Part shown: in pieces, positions 17,818 to 28,416 of the stretch
Layout of the letters: each line of letters opens with the position of its first letter
Position numbering within the stretch: position 1 is the stretch's first letter
Assembly (NCBI RefSeq): GCF_017811755.1
Contig: NZ_JADDJF010000023.1
Location: forward strand, 1 to 52,652
Direction of reading: 5' to 3'
DNA: 52,652 nucleotides
Source: Pararhodobacter sp. SW119
GTDB taxonomy: Bacteria; Pseudomonadota; Alphaproteobacteria; Rhodobacterales; Rhodobacteraceae
Translations under genes and position numbers: made by a program
The notes under the pieces: generated by a model
The model's database searches: none
Seen by the model: only the letters and a program-made list of their open reading frames with translations
Told to the model about the DNA's origin: nothing

Positions 17818-18567
17818 TCAGGCCGCCTTGTCCCGGCGACGGCGCGCCACGACACCGATACCACCCAGACCCATCATGCCGAGCATCAGCAGCCCCGTTG
17901 CGGGCAGTGGGATTGCCGTGGTGACGAGATTCTGACTAAGGCGATTTCCGTCGCTATCCACGGCACTTTCAAGGAAGGTGAGATTGTATGACACTGGCCC
18001 ATCATTTATCCTTGCAAGCGCACTCGTCAGATATGCTTCCGCGTTTAAGATGGCTGTAGCAGAACCCGACGTTATTTTCAGCTGATTAGTATTGGTTCCG
18101 ACGTTCGCGAACATTCCAGCAATGTTGCCGTCCAGCAGCGCAGCGTTGTTATACACGGCTCCCCAGAGCGCGATCTGGAATCCCGCTTGGACGTTGTTTG
18201 TCAGAGTGCTTTCAACCGTGGAGTAGTTGGCGGCGAAAACCGCTCTAACGGCGTTCTTCTGATCACTGCTGAGCGTATGCCCGTTTGCGTATGGGTTCGT
18301 GTTATTTACCGAGTAGCTTGCGGGACTTTGTAGGGTAGCGCCAAGGTCAAGGCACCACGCGACGAAGCTGCTCAGATAGTCGGGCGCTGCCGGATCGGTG
18401 GAGGTCATATTAAAACCGAACGCCCCGATATTGCCGGAGGTCATGTTGGTTTGGACCGTACCGCTAGCAGTACCACCTGTGTAGTTTAGAGTAAATGTCG
18501 ATGCAAAGGCGCCGGTCCCGAGCGCCGAAACGGCGGTGGCCAAGGCGAGTGTGCGAATATGTTTCAT
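17818..18567 (-). CDS. Secreted surface protein with VPLPA-type CTERM anchor
   Basis: 249 residues. Signal peptide at the N-terminus (cleavage near AFA-S). The C-terminus has the tripartite sorting signal: IPLPATG motif, a glycine-rich hydrophobic helix (LLMLGMMGLGGIGVV) and an ARRRR basic cluster. This is the VPLPA-CTERM form found in Rhodobacterales, normally processed by an exosortase-like enzyme not encoded in this window. The central part is rich in N, T, S and A and has a single WCLDLG segment like other such proteins (THxN/CTERM surface proteins). Base composition is clearly less GC-rich than the neighbours, suggesting transfer or different selection. A strong terminator follows. Confidence 0.85.
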   Translation of the reverse strand: MKHIRTLALATAVSALGTGAFASTFTLNYTGGTASGTVQTNMTSGNIGAFGFNMTSTDPAAPDYLSSFVAWCLDLGATLQSPASYSVNNTNPYANGHTLSSDQKNAVRAVFAANYSTVESTLTNNVQAGFQIALWGAVYNNAALLDGNIAGMFANVGTNTNQLKITSGSATAILNAEAYLTSALARINDGPVSYNLTFLESAVDSDGNRLSQNLVTTAIPLPATGLLMLGMMGLGGIGVVARRRRDKAA

Positions 18568-18797
18568 GACCCTCTCAACTTTGTTTTTTTTACACGTGCC
18601 TGTGAGCGTTCCGTGAGGCGCATTGCCGGGTCAAGGAAAAATTCACGATTTGTCAATCATTTCCGCGCTGGTGCGATCACGGGTTGACGGGGGCTGCGGC
18701 GAGTTCAACCGAGCCGTGCGAATTGTAGCGGGCGTCTGGCGCATGAGCGGCGGATCGGCGTTGCCGCCCGGCGCGCGAATCGACGCGGGGTCGGCGC

Positions 18798-19664
18798 TCA
18801 GACCGGCGGGAGATGCGCGTGGAGCCCGGCGCGGACGGCGGCCTCGCAGGTGCGGGCGAGGGCCTTGCGGTCGGCGGTCTCGGCGACCGGGACCTGGGGG
18901 TGGAAGGTGACCTCGACCCGACCCTGCGGCGCCTGCGCCAGCACGCGCAGCAGGTGGCCGCCAAAATCCATCGCGCCCCACCAGCCGTAGAAGCGCGGGT
19001 CCTCACCGGGCGGGGCGGTGTAGGCGAGGCTGACCGGCTGGATCGACAGGATCGCGTCCAGCCCGTGGGTGAAGAAGGCGGCGAAGAGCGTGGGCTTGAA
19101 GTCCAGCACGCGGCGGCCGTCGGTGCTGGTCCCCTCGGGGAAGAAGGCGAGGTGGTGGCCGGCGCGCAGGCGGGCCTCGAACACCTCCTTCTGCTGGCGG
19201 GCGTCGCGGGCGTTGCGGGTGATGAAGACCGTGCCCGTGGCGCGCGCCAGCCAGCCGATGCCGGGCCAGCCCGCGACCTCGGACTTCGACACGAAGCAGA
19301 CGCGGGCCAGCGCGTTGAGCGCGAAGATGTCGAGCCAGCTGCAATGGTTGGCGACGATGGCGCCCCGCCGGCGCATGGGGGTCCCGTGACGGACGAGGCG
19401 GATGCCCATGACCGGAAAGACCGCGCGGCAGACGGCCTGGGTGACGAAGGGCGTGAACGGCCGGCGCAGCCCGAAGACCGAACGCTCGATCAGCCGAAGG
19501 GTCAGGAGCAGGACCAGCCCGCCGAAGACGACGCCCGCCATCAGCGGTAGCCGCCAGGCGATCATCGCCCAGCCCAGGGGGCCGATGGCGACCCGCGGCG
19601 CCTCGCCCTCGGGCGAGGTCCAGGTCGGGTCAGGCGCGGGGCGCCTTTCGGGCGTAGAAATCAA
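18798..19664 (-). CDS. olsA: Lyso-ornithine lipid O-acyltransferase (PlsC family)
   Basis: 288 residues, PlsC-type acyltransferase. The catalytic HX4D motif is H107-CSWL-D112 in NHCSWLD; the FPEGTS motif is at about residues 175-180. One or two hydrophobic segments (about residues 30-58) anchor it to the inner membrane. PlsC paralogues directly downstream of olsB normally act as OlsA, adding the second acyl chain to lyso-ornithine lipid; a role as a plain 1-acylglycerol-3-phosphate acyltransferase cannot be excluded. The start overlaps the olsB 3' end by 35 bases, indicating one transcript and coupled translation. Confidence 0.85.
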   Translation of the reverse strand: MISTPERRPAPDPTWTSPEGEAPRVAIGPLGWAMIAWRLPLMAGVVFGGLVLLLTLRLIERSVFGLRRPFTPFVTQAVCRAVFPVMGIRLVRHGTPMRRRGAIVANHCSWLDIFALNALARVCFVSKSEVAGWPGIGWLARATGTVFITRNARDARQQKEVFEARLRAGHHLAFFPEGTSTDGRRVLDFKPTLFAAFFTHGLDAILSIQPVSLAYTAPPGEDPRFYGWWGAMDFGGHLLRVLAQAPQGRVEVTFHPQVPVAETADRKALARTCEAAVRAGLHAHLPPV

Positions 19665-20439
19665 GGTGCTTTTCCGACATGGCCGATGTGTCCATGATCA
19701 GGCAGACATCGGTGGTGTTGAAGGCGCGGTCGACGAACGCCCCCTCGCCCACGAAGCCGCCCAGCCGCAGATAGGCGCGGATGAGCGGCGGGATCGCGGC
19801 CAGCGCGGCCTGCCGGTCGATCGCTTCGGGCGGGATCAGGTCCATCGGCTGGAAATGCTGCGGCAGCGCGCGCACGCGCAGCGCCGGGGGCGCACGATGG
19901 GCCACGGACAGATAGCTGAGCGCCATCGCATGCTGCGTCACATCGATACCGGGGAAGGAGGCGACGCCGAACATGATCTGGATCCCGCGCGACAGCACGT
20001 AGTCGGCCAGCCCGTTCCACAGATGCAGCATCGCCGCCCCGCGACGATGATCGCGGTGCACGCAGGAGCGGCCAAGCTCCACTAGCTTGCGGCCGCTCTG
20101 GCGCAGGGGGGCGAGGTCGTATTCGGAATCGCAATAAAAGCGGCCGAGCGCCCGCGCCCGGTCGCAGGGCAGAAGCCGGTAGACGCCGATCACATGCTCG
20201 TGCGTGGCGGGGTCCCGGGTCCGGTCGATCAGCAGGAGGTGGTCGAAGAACGGGTCCAGTTCGTCCCGCTCGAACCGGTTGAGGTGATCGACCATGTCGC
20301 CACCCGCGCCCATCTCCTCGACGAAGACGGCGTAGCGCAGGCGCTGCGCCCCGAGTATGTCGTCGTCGCAGCGCGCCAGGCGGACATCGAAACCGGGTGC
20401 CCTGCGCTGAAGCTGCGGTTGGGTGGCTTCCTCGATCAT
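19630..20439 (-). CDS. olsB: L-ornithine N-alpha-acyltransferase
   Basis: 269 residues of the OlsB/HlyC-like GNAT family. The visible signatures are LRYAVFVEEMGAG, RFERDELDPFFDHLLL, VELGRSCVHRDHRRGAAMLHLWNGLADY and FGVASFPG, which match OlsB closely. The enzyme transfers a 3-hydroxyacyl chain from ACP to ornithine, the first step to ornithine lipids, phosphorus-free membrane lipids. It is the first gene of the olsB-olsA pair. Upstream at 20465-20495 there are two inverted repeats that could be regulatory. I see no clear PHO box. Confidence 0.88.
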   Translation of the reverse strand: MIEEATQPQLQRRAPGFDVRLARCDDDILGAQRLRYAVFVEEMGAGGDMVDHLNRFERDELDPFFDHLLLIDRTRDPATHEHVIGVYRLLPCDRARALGRFYCDSEYDLAPLRQSGRKLVELGRSCVHRDHRRGAAMLHLWNGLADYVLSRGIQIMFGVASFPGIDVTQHAMALSYLSVAHRAPPALRVRALPQHFQPMDLIPPEAIDRQAALAAIPPLIRAYLRLGGFVGEGAFVDRAFNTTDVCLIMDTSAMSEKHLDFYARKAPRA

Positions 20440-20464
20440 CGGGTCTTTCGTGTCCTCCGACTTC

Positions 20465-20495
20465 TGGCCTAGGCCACCTTGATGAGCGTTTCAAG
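20465..20495. promoter_or_regulatory. Inverted repeats upstream of olsB
   Basis: A perfect 12-bp palindrome TGGCCTAGGCCA (20465-20476) is followed by CTTGA-N8-TCAAG (20478-20495). Both lie within 60 bases upstream of the olsB start. Possible operator or leader structure; no factor assigned. Confidence 0.3.
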
Positions 20496-20572
20496 ACAAT
20501 CCGGCGCGAGGCGGGCGCGGACACCTTGTGCCCCCGAAGCCACGGCGGGCGACCCGGCGAAGAAAAAACCTG

Positions 20573-20600
20573 TTGACGCAACCCTAGGTAGAGTTATGCT
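20573..20600 (+). promoter_or_regulatory. Sigma-70-like promoter, probably for chpT
   Basis: TTGACG (20573-20578), 16-base spacer, TATGCT (20595-20600). Transcription from about 20606 would run antisense through the DUF3553 gene into chpT at 20825. Confidence 0.5.
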
Positions 20601-20615
20601 GGGCCCATGTCGAGA

Positions 20616-20795
20616 TCATCGGCCGGCATCGGGAACCCATTCAAGGCGCACATGGCGGGTATCCAGAACCAGCTTGCCCATCTCCTCGAAATTCACGGTG
20701 ACGTGCGTGCCGATGAAGGATTGTACCTGTCCCAGTCCCCACTCCGGTCTTTCGGGGTGACGCACCAACATTCCAGGTTGTAAGAGTGATGACAT
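20616..20795 (-). CDS. Small DUF3553 protein
   Basis: 59 residues, read from ATG at 20795 to TGA at 20618-20616. The sequence begins MSSLLQPGMLVRHPERPEWG and continues with GLGQVQS, VTVNFEEMGKLVL and VRLEWVPD. This is the compact SH3-like pattern of DUF3553 (a VRHP..P.WG.GQV core also seen at the C-terminus of some UvrD-like helicases). Function unknown; binding to nucleic acid or protein is plausible. It lies between olsB and chpT, on the minus strand, 29 bases from the divergent chpT start. Confidence 0.8.
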   Translation of the reverse strand: MSSLLQPGMLVRHPERPEWGLGQVQSFIGTHVTVNFEEMGKLVLDTRHVRLEWVPDAGR

Positions 20796-20824
20796 ACCCG
20801 TACCCCCCGCCCCGTCATGAGGCC

Positions 20825-21421
20825 ATGTCGCAAAACCCGCACGATCTTGCCGCGTTGCTCGGCTCGCGCATCTGCCACGATCTTATCAACCCTCTGGGGG
20901 CGATCGGCAACGGTGTCGAGCTTTTGCGCATGACGCTGCCCGCCTCGCCCGAACTGGACCTGATCGCCGACAGCGTCGCCCATGCGCAGGCGCGGATCCG
21001 CATGTTCCGCATCGCCTTCGGCACGGTGCGCGAGGAGCAGCGGATCAGCGGGCGCGAGATCGGATCGATCCTGGAGGGGCTCGGCAAGGGCGGCAAGCTG
21101 CGCTTTGCGTGGTCGCTGCCAATCGAAGTGTCGCGGCAGGAAGCGAAACTGCTGCTGCTGCTGGTCCAGTGCTGCGAGAATGCGATGCCCTGGGGCGGCG
21201 TCCTGTCGATCGCCCACGAGGGCGTGGAATGGCAGCTTTCCGGCCAGGCGAGCCGGCTGAAAATCGACCCGGCGCTGTGGGACGGATTGCCGCAGGGCGA
21301 GCCCCCGGCGAACCCCTCGCCCGCCGAGGTCCATTTCGCCCTGGTGCCGCAGATGCTGTCGGATACCGGGCGTCAGCTGACGATGCAGCTTGAAGACGAG
21401 TTGCTGCAACTCAGCTTCTGA
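20825..21421 (+). CDS. chpT: Histidine phosphotransferase ChpT
   Basis: 198 residues of the ChpT/HPTransfase family. The DHp-like helix carries the phospho-accepting His18 in [21 protein letters not shown], followed by a degenerate, non-ATP-binding CA-like domain. In alphaproteobacteria ChpT passes phosphate from the hybrid kinase CckA to CtrA and CpdR, controlling motility and, in many species, the cell cycle; that fits the flagellar operon elsewhere in this window. Start at 20825 is chosen because the upstream extension to 20786 would overlap the DUF3553 start and lacks conservation. The 3' end overlaps the convergent proA gene by 11 bases. Confidence 0.88.
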   Translation: MSQNPHDLAALLGSRICHDLINPLGAIGNGVELLRMTLPASPELDLIADSVAHAQARIRMFRIAFGTVREEQRISGREIGSILEGLGKGGKLRFAWSLPIEVSRQEAKLLLLLVQCCENAMPWGGVLSIAHEGVEWQLSGQASRLKIDPALWDGLPQGEPPANPSPAEVHFALVPQMLSDTGRQLTMQLEDELLQLSF

Positions 21422-22685
21422 CCGTCCCGTCGCCGCTGACCAGGTACTTGAAGCTGGTCAACTGGACCGCCCCCACCGGGCCCCGCGCGTGCAGCTTGCC
21501 CGTGGCGATGCCGATCTCGGCGCCCATGCCGAACTCGCCGCCGTCGGCGAACTGGGTCGAGGCATTGTGCATGACGATGGCGCTGTCCACCCGTTCGAAG
21601 AACCGCGCGGCGGTGGCCGCATCCTCGGTCAGGATCGCGTCGGTATGCTGCGAGCCGTAGTGGCGGATATGGGCGATGGCGGCGTCGACATCATCGACCA
21701 CCGCCGCGGCGATGATGCTGTCGAGGTATTCGCGCCCGAAATCGTCGGGTGATGCCGGCACCACGCCCGGCAGATGCCGAAGCCCCTCGCCGGCGCGCAC
21801 CTCCACCCTGGCGGCGACCAGATCGGCGATCACCTCGGCGCCCAGGCCATCGAGCAGGTCGCGGTGGATCAGCAGGCATTCGGCCGCCCCGCAGATGCCG
21901 GTGCGCCGGGTCTTGGCGTTCAGCACCACGCGGCGCGCCTTTTCGGGGTCGGCGGCGCGGTCCAGATAGATATGGCAGATGCCCTCCAGATGCGCGAAGA
22001 CCGGCACCCGCGCCTCGGCCTGAACCAGGCCGACCAGCCCCTTGCCGCCGCGCGGCACGATGACGTCGATATGCTCGACCATGCGCAGCATCATTGAGAC
22101 CGCCGCCCGGTCGCGGGTCGGGACCAGCTGGATCGCCGCCTCGGGCAAGCCCGCGGCCGTCAGCCCGGCGACCATGGCGGCGTGGATCGCGCGCGAGGAA
22201 TGGAAGCTTTCCGACCCGCCGCGCAGGATCACCGCGTTGCCCGCCTTCAGGCACAGCGCGCCGGCATCGGCGGTGACATTCGGGCGGCTTTCATAGATCA
22301 CGCCGACGACGCCCAGGGGCGTGCGCACCCGCCGGATCGTCAGGCCCGAGGGCCGCGTCCACTCGTCCATCACCGCGCCGACCGGATCCTCCTGCGCCGC
22401 CACCGCCCGAAGCCCGTCGCAGATCGCCCGCACCCGCGCCGCGTCGAGCGCCAGCCGGTCCATCATAGCCGCCGACAGGCCCTTTTCGCGCCCGGCCTCC
22501 AGGTCGCGGGCATTGGCGGCGATCACCGCCGCGCTGTCGGCGTCGAGCGCGTCGGCCGCCGCCTCCAGCGCCGCGCGGCGCTGATCGGCCGGGGCGAAGG
22601 CCAGTTCCGCCGCCGCCGCGCGCGCCCGCGCGCCGATCCCGGCCATCAGCGTCGCGACATCGGTCGTCCCCTCCGCGATGTTCAT
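21411..22685 (-). CDS. proA: Gamma-glutamyl phosphate reductase
   Basis: 424 residues, aldehyde dehydrogenase superfamily. The catalytic cysteine is in the motif [12 protein letters not shown] (about residue 275). It reduces gamma-glutamyl phosphate with NADPH to glutamate-5-semialdehyde, the second step of proline synthesis. The chosen start is MNIAEG at 22685; an ATG at 22703 lies in the repeat element region. It is the last gene of the rplU-rpmA-GNAT-obgE-proB-proA run; a two-hairpin repeat separates it from proB, so proA may be expressed at a different level. Confidence 0.95.
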   Translation of the reverse strand: MNIAEGTTDVATLMAGIGARARAAAAELAFAPADQRRAALEAAADALDADSAAVIAANARDLEAGREKGLSAAMMDRLALDAARVRAICDGLRAVAAQEDPVGAVMDEWTRPSGLTIRRVRTPLGVVGVIYESRPNVTADAGALCLKAGNAVILRGGSESFHSSRAIHAAMVAGLTAAGLPEAAIQLVPTRDRAAVSMMLRMVEHIDVIVPRGGKGLVGLVQAEARVPVFAHLEGICHIYLDRAADPEKARRVVLNAKTRRTGICGAAECLLIHRDLLDGLGAEVIADLVAARVEVRAGEGLRHLPGVVPASPDDFGREYLDSIIAAAVVDDVDAAIAHIRHYGSQHTDAILTEDAATAARFFERVDSAIVMHNASTQFADGGEFGMGAEIGIATGKLHARGPVGAVQLTSFKYLVSGDGTVRS

Positions 22686-22697
22686 TCCGCCTCTCCC

Positions 22698-22766
22698 CTT
22701 CATCTGTCCCCAAGTATCCCGGGGGTGAGCCCCGCGCCAGCGGGGCGAGGGGGCAGCGCCCCCTTG
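22698..22766. repeat. Dispersed two-hairpin intergenic repeat, copy 1
   Basis: Between proB and proA. In plus orientation: CTTCATCTGTCC, AAGTATCCCGGGGGTGA, a stem CCCCGC-GCCA-GCGGGG, then GGGGGC-AGC-GCCCCC (22749-22763) and TTGCC. Copy 2 lies at 42815-42885 with the same outer sequence and a different inner stem. The GC hairpin could act as a partial terminator within the proBA operon. Confidence 0.8.
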
Positions 22767-22770
22767 CCTT

Positions 22771-25040
<2,270 letters not shown>

Positions 25041-25115
25041 TTGGCAAGGTATTGTTTTCAATTCAGAAAAGCCAGCCGTTAACCGCAACGAAACCTTTGG
25101 CGAAGGCCCCGCCGG

Positions 25116-25673
25116 TCAGTCCATCCGGCGCAGGTAGGTCCAGGTCGGGACGGCGGCATTGCGCGCGACCGAGAACGCCTCGGCCTCGCCGATGTATTCG
25201 AAGCCGGCGTTGGTCAGGATACGCGCCGAAACCGGATTGTCCTGAAAGACCTCGGCAAAGAGCGTGCGGTTCTTGTGCGGGTTGGCGGCGATGATCGCGC
25301 GCACCGCTTCCGAGGCCAGGCCGGTGTTCCAGAACGCCGGCGCCACCCAGTAGCCGATCTGGCTTTGCCCGCGGCAGAGCGGCTTGAGCGAGATGATCCC
25401 GACCAGCGGCGCCGAACCCATGGGCGAGCCGTCCATCGCCCAGACATCGCGGTCCCGCGTCGGCGCCTGCGCGCGTTCGATGAAGGACAGCGCCGTGCCT
25501 TCGGGGGCGGGGTGCGGGATGGAGCGCGCGCCCTCGGCCACGCGGCGGTCGCGGACGTAGAGCGCCAGCAAACCCCGGTCCTGCAGCCCCAGCGGCCGCA
25601 GGGTCAGCCGCTCGCTGGTCAGCGTGGGCACGCTGCGGGCGGCATCGTCGGGGGCAGTGAACTTCAAATTCAT
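25116..25673 (-). CDS. GNAT family N-acetyltransferase (RimJ/RimL type)
   Basis: 185 residues with the RimJ/RimL-like GNAT pattern: TLTSERLTLRPL at the start, an IGYWVAPAFWNTGLASEAVRAI acetyl-CoA loop, and FAEVFQDNPVSARILTNAGFEYIG, the typical end of the domain. Such enzymes acetylate protein N-termini or small amines; position next to ribosomal protein genes suits a ribosomal protein target but this is inference. Start at 25673 has AGGAG about 9 bases upstream. A 15-bp tandem repeat lies in its leader. Confidence 0.82.
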   Translation of the reverse strand: MNLKFTAPDDAARSVPTLTSERLTLRPLGLQDRGLLALYVRDRRVAEGARSIPHPAPEGTALSFIERAQAPTRDRDVWAMDGSPMGSAPLVGIISLKPLCRGQSQIGYWVAPAFWNTGLASEAVRAIIAANPHKNRTLFAEVFQDNPVSARILTNAGFEYIGEAEAFSVARNAAVPTWTYLRRMD

Positions 25674-25726
25674 GGCACCAATGCTCCTGACAGAATACCA
25701 CCAGCCGGCGGCAGCGGAAAGACCTG

Positions 25727-25756
25727 ACCCCAATTCGCGCCACCCCAATTCGCGCC
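25727..25756. repeat. 15-bp perfect tandem duplication
   Basis: ACCCCAATTCGCGCC occurs twice in direct succession (25727-25741, 25742-25756), 54 bases before the GNAT start and inside the rpmA-GNAT gap. Confidence 0.75.
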
Positions 25757-25839
25757 GTGGCCGCGCTCGGTAACAACACAAGGTTCGGGGGTCGCCACCA
25801 GCAACCCCCGCCCTAGCGCTCAATTGTAAAGATTTCGCC

Positions 25840-26121
25840 TTACTCGGCCGGTTCGGAAGCGGCTTCGAAAACAGGCTCGATCGAGACGAAGCTGCGCCCC
25901 TTCAGACCCTTGGCAAAGCTCACGCGACCCTCGACCAGCGCGAAGAGCGTGTGGTCCTTGCCCATGCCGACACCTTCACCGGGAAAGTGCTTGGTGCCGC
26001 GCTGGCGCACGATGATGTTGCCGGCGTTGACGGTCTGGCCGCCAAAGATCTTCACGCCCAGGCGCCGACCGGCCGAATCGCGACCGTTGCGGGACGAACC
26101 GCCTGCTTTCTTGTGTGCCAT
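25840..26121 (-). CDS. rpmA: 50S ribosomal protein L27
   Basis: 93 residues beginning [16 protein letters not shown], with the conserved [14 protein letters not shown] and HTLFA segments. L27 reaches into the peptidyl transferase centre. Length is normal. It lies 6 bases downstream of rplU. Confidence 0.98.
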   Translation of the reverse strand: MAHKKAGGSSRNGRDSAGRRLGVKIFGGQTVNAGNIIVRQRGTKHFPGEGVGMGKDHTLFALVEGRVSFAKGLKGRSFVSIEPVFEAASEPAE

Positions 26122-26127
26122 GGGGGA

Positions 26128-26694
26128 TTACTCCTGCGTATCGGCCGCGGGCTTCTTCGCGGCGCTTTTCTTCGGTTTCGCCTCGGCGGCGTCGTCGGCC
26201 TTGGCCTTCTTGGGCGCGGCCTTCTTGGCGTCAGCCTTCTTCGCGTCCGCCTTTTCCGGTGCGGCCTTCTTCGGGGCAGCCTTCTTCGCCTTCGGCGCCT
26301 CCGCCGCGGCCTCGGTGCCCGGCGCGTCGGCCTTCACCTTGCCCGAGCCGATCGCCGCCTTCACGTCCGACTTGTCGGCGCCCGAGGCCAGGATCTCGGT
26401 GATCCGCACCAGCGTCAGCTTCTGGCGGTGGCCCTTGGTGCGCTGCGAGCTGTGCTTGCGGCGGCGCTTGACGTAGTGGATGACCTTGTCGGCCTTGATC
26501 TGGTCGATCACCGTGGCCTGCACGCCGGCGCCATCGACCAGCGGCACGCCGACGACGGGGCTGTCGCCGCCGACCATGAGAATCTCGTTGAACTGGACGG
26601 TCTCGCCCGCCTCGGCGGCCAGCCGTTCGACGCGCAGCACGTCGCCGGGCTGCACGCGGTACTGTTTTCCGCCGGTTTTCAGAACCGCAAACAT
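26128..26694 (-). CDS. rplU: 50S ribosomal protein L21 with long Lys/Ala tail
   Basis: 188 residues. The first about 103 residues are a standard L21 ([36 protein letters not shown]). The remaining about 85 residues form an alanine/lysine-rich tail with KKAAPKKA and KKADAKK repeats, like histone-type tails. Such extensions are known in alphaproteobacterial L21. Start at 26694 is preferred over ATG at 26703 because AAGG lies 9 bases before it. First gene of the ribosomal-proline run. Confidence 0.95.
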   Translation of the reverse strand: MFAVLKTGGKQYRVQPGDVLRVERLAAEAGETVQFNEILMVGGDSPVVGVPLVDGAGVQATVIDQIKADKVIHYVKRRRKHSSQRTKGHRQKLTLVRITEILASGADKSDVKAAIGSGKVKADAPGTEAAAEAPKAKKAAPKKAAPEKADAKKADAKKAAPKKAKADDAAEAKPKKSAAKKPAADTQE

Positions 26695-26777
26695 CGGCTC
26701 CATCCTTCCATCTCTGCCGCGTCCTGTGGCCCCCGGATTTTCGGGCGTTCGGGGCCGAAGCCGCCTGCGGACTGCGT

Positions 26778-26830
26778 CTCCGCGCTTGCGGAGAATGTTG
26801 AAAATGCGCGAACCCCGCGCGGACGCGGGG
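26778..26830. terminator. Two hairpins between the flagellar operon and rplU
   Basis: CTCCGC-GCTT-GCGGAG at 26778-26793 and CCCCGCG-CGGA-CGCGGGG at 26813-26830. On the minus strand they come after the last flagellar gene and before rplU, so they could end flagellar transcription or be part of the rplU leader. T tracts are weak. Confidence 0.45.
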
Positions 26831-26899
26831 CTTTGCGGGCCGGTCTATCGGCCATCGCGGCGTCAAAGTCAAGCACTTCGCGCCCCGCAAAGCCGCCGA

Positions 26900-27313
26900 T
26901 CACGGCTCCGAATCGCGGCGGGCGGCCTTCTGCCGGGCCTCCGCCTGCAGCCCCTCCTGCAGCCGGTCCAGAACCTCGGCGCGGCCGAAGGCCCGTTGCG
27001 CCTGCGGGCGCAGGGTCAGGAAATCCGCCTGCACCAGCGCAAGCCGTTCGTTCAGCATCCGCCGCTGGCCGTCCAGCCAGCGGCTGTGCGCCAGCCGGGC
27101 CTGCACCATCGCCGGATCGCTGCCCCCGGCCTGCGGATCGGGGTCCAGCGGCTCCTCGGCGCGCGCCAGGGCGTCGAGCGACTGCAAGAGCCGCGCGCGC
27201 CCCTGCGCGACGATCGCGAGCTTCGCGATCTCGGCATCCGCCTTCATCCGCGCGACGGTGCGCAGACGTTCCAGCCGCGCGCGCGTGGCGGGGTCCGAGG
27301 CGCGTCGGCTCAT
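26900..27313 (-). CDS. FliJ-like coiled-coil protein in the flagellar operon
   Basis: 137 residues, highly charged, dominated by alanine, arginine, leucine and glutamate with heptad-like spacing (two long helices predicted by eye, about residues 10-60 and 70-130). No signal peptide or membrane segment. Its start overlaps the flhB stop by 4 bases (ATGA), so it is expressed with the export apparatus. I do not recognise a named family; size, helical character and context suggest a FliJ-like export chaperone or stalk protein. Confidence 0.7.
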   Translation of the reverse strand: MSRRASDPATRARLERLRTVARMKADAEIAKLAIVAQGRARLLQSLDALARAEEPLDPDPQAGGSDPAMVQARLAHSRWLDGQRRMLNERLALVQADFLTLRPQAQRAFGRAEVLDRLQEGLQAEARQKAARRDSEP

Positions 27314-28416
27314 CTGCGGTCATCCCGCGGGCCGAAGCCGCGTCCGCGCGCCTTGAGCCGCATCGCCTCGGCAAAGCGGATGGCGGCGGCGACCGGCGCG
27401 TAATGCTCCGGCGCGATCTCCTGGCCGATCTCGACGCCGCTGTGCAGGGCGCGTGCCGTCGGCGGGTCGGAATGGATGGGCACACCGGCGTCCTGCGCCA
27501 GTTCGCGGATCTTCAATGCCACCTGATCTACCCCCTTGGCAACGCAGACCGGCGCGCCGGGGCTGCTGCGATCCCATTTCAGGGCAACGGCGAAATGCGT
27601 CGGGTTGACGATGATGACGTCCGCCTTGGGCACCTCGATCAGCATCTTGTTGGTGGCGATTTCCTGCGCCCGCTGGCGCCGCGCCTGCTTCATGTGCGGG
27701 TCGCCTTCGGACTGCTTGTATTCCTCGCGCAGCTCCTGGTGGCTCATGCGCTGGCGGCGCAGGTGGTCGTAGCGCTGCCAGAAGAAGTCGATCGCCCCGA
27801 TCAGCGCCATGATGAGGACGACGATGACCAGAAACTCCACGACCAGGCGCATCATCTCGGCCACGACCTGGCCGGGGCTTTGCTGCATCGTGGCCATCAG
27901 CCGCGGCAGGCGCGCAGCAAGAAACATCCACAGGACCGCCGCATAGATCACCAGCTTGACGGTGCTCTTGGCGAATTCGAACAGCCCCGACAGGCCGAAC
28001 TTCTGCTTGGCGTTCTGCACGATGGACAGGCGCGAGGCCTTCGGCTTCAGCTTCTCGGGCGCGAAGACCAGCCCGCGGAAGGCGAGCAGAACGCCCAGCA
28101 CCGCCGCGACCGGCAGCAGGAACGCCGGCAGCAGCGCGATCGCGATCTGCCCCATCAGCAGATCGAACGCCCCCTGCCCGCCGCCCAGCAGCAAGCGCGA
28201 GAAACCGTCGGCGTAATCGAAAAGCCCGCGCCCCAACTCCCCCAGCTTCAGCGGCATCCACCCGCCGGGCAGCAGCGCGAGCAGCAGGAAGCCGCCGACC
28301 GCGGCGGTGGCGGTCAGGTCGGCCATCTTCGGGATCTCGCCGCGCTTGCGGGCTTCCTCCAGCTTGCGCGGTGTCGCCTCGTACGGCTTGTCGGATTCGT
28401 CGTCGCCCTGGCTCAT
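27310..28416 (-). CDS. flhB: Flagellar biosynthesis protein FlhB
   Basis: 368 residues. Four membrane segments in the N-terminal half (about residues 32-60, 85-115, 150-170 and 190-212), then the cytoplasmic FlhBC domain. The autocleavage motif is N271-P-T-H; cleavage between N and P switches export from rod/hook to filament substrates. The MSQGDDESDKPYEATPRKLEEA start is the family hallmark. 4-base overlaps with fliR upstream and the FliJ-like gene downstream. Confidence 0.96.
   Translation of the reverse strand: MSQGDDESDKPYEATPRKLEEARKRGEIPKMADLTATAAVGGFLLLALLPGGWMPLKLGELGRGLFDYADGFSRLLLGGGQGAFDLLMGQIAIALLPAFLLPVAAVLGVLLAFRGLVFAPEKLKPKASRLSIVQNAKQKFGLSGLFEFAKSTVKLVIYAAVLWMFLAARLPRLMATMQQSPGQVVAEMMRLVVEFLVIVVLIMALIGAIDFFWQRYDHLRRQRMSHQELREEYKQSEGDPHMKQARRQRAQEIATNKMLIEVPKADVIIVNPTHFAVALKWDRSSPGAPVCVAKGVDQVALKIRELAQDAGVPIHSDPPTARALHSGVEIGQEIAPEHYAPVAAAIRFAEAMRLKARGRGFGPRDDRR

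Noticed and set aside
20607-20783. Plus-strand 58-codon frame behind the TTGACG promoter
   Set aside because: The minus-strand frame encodes a clear DUF3553 protein; the plus frame shows no similarity to anything known.
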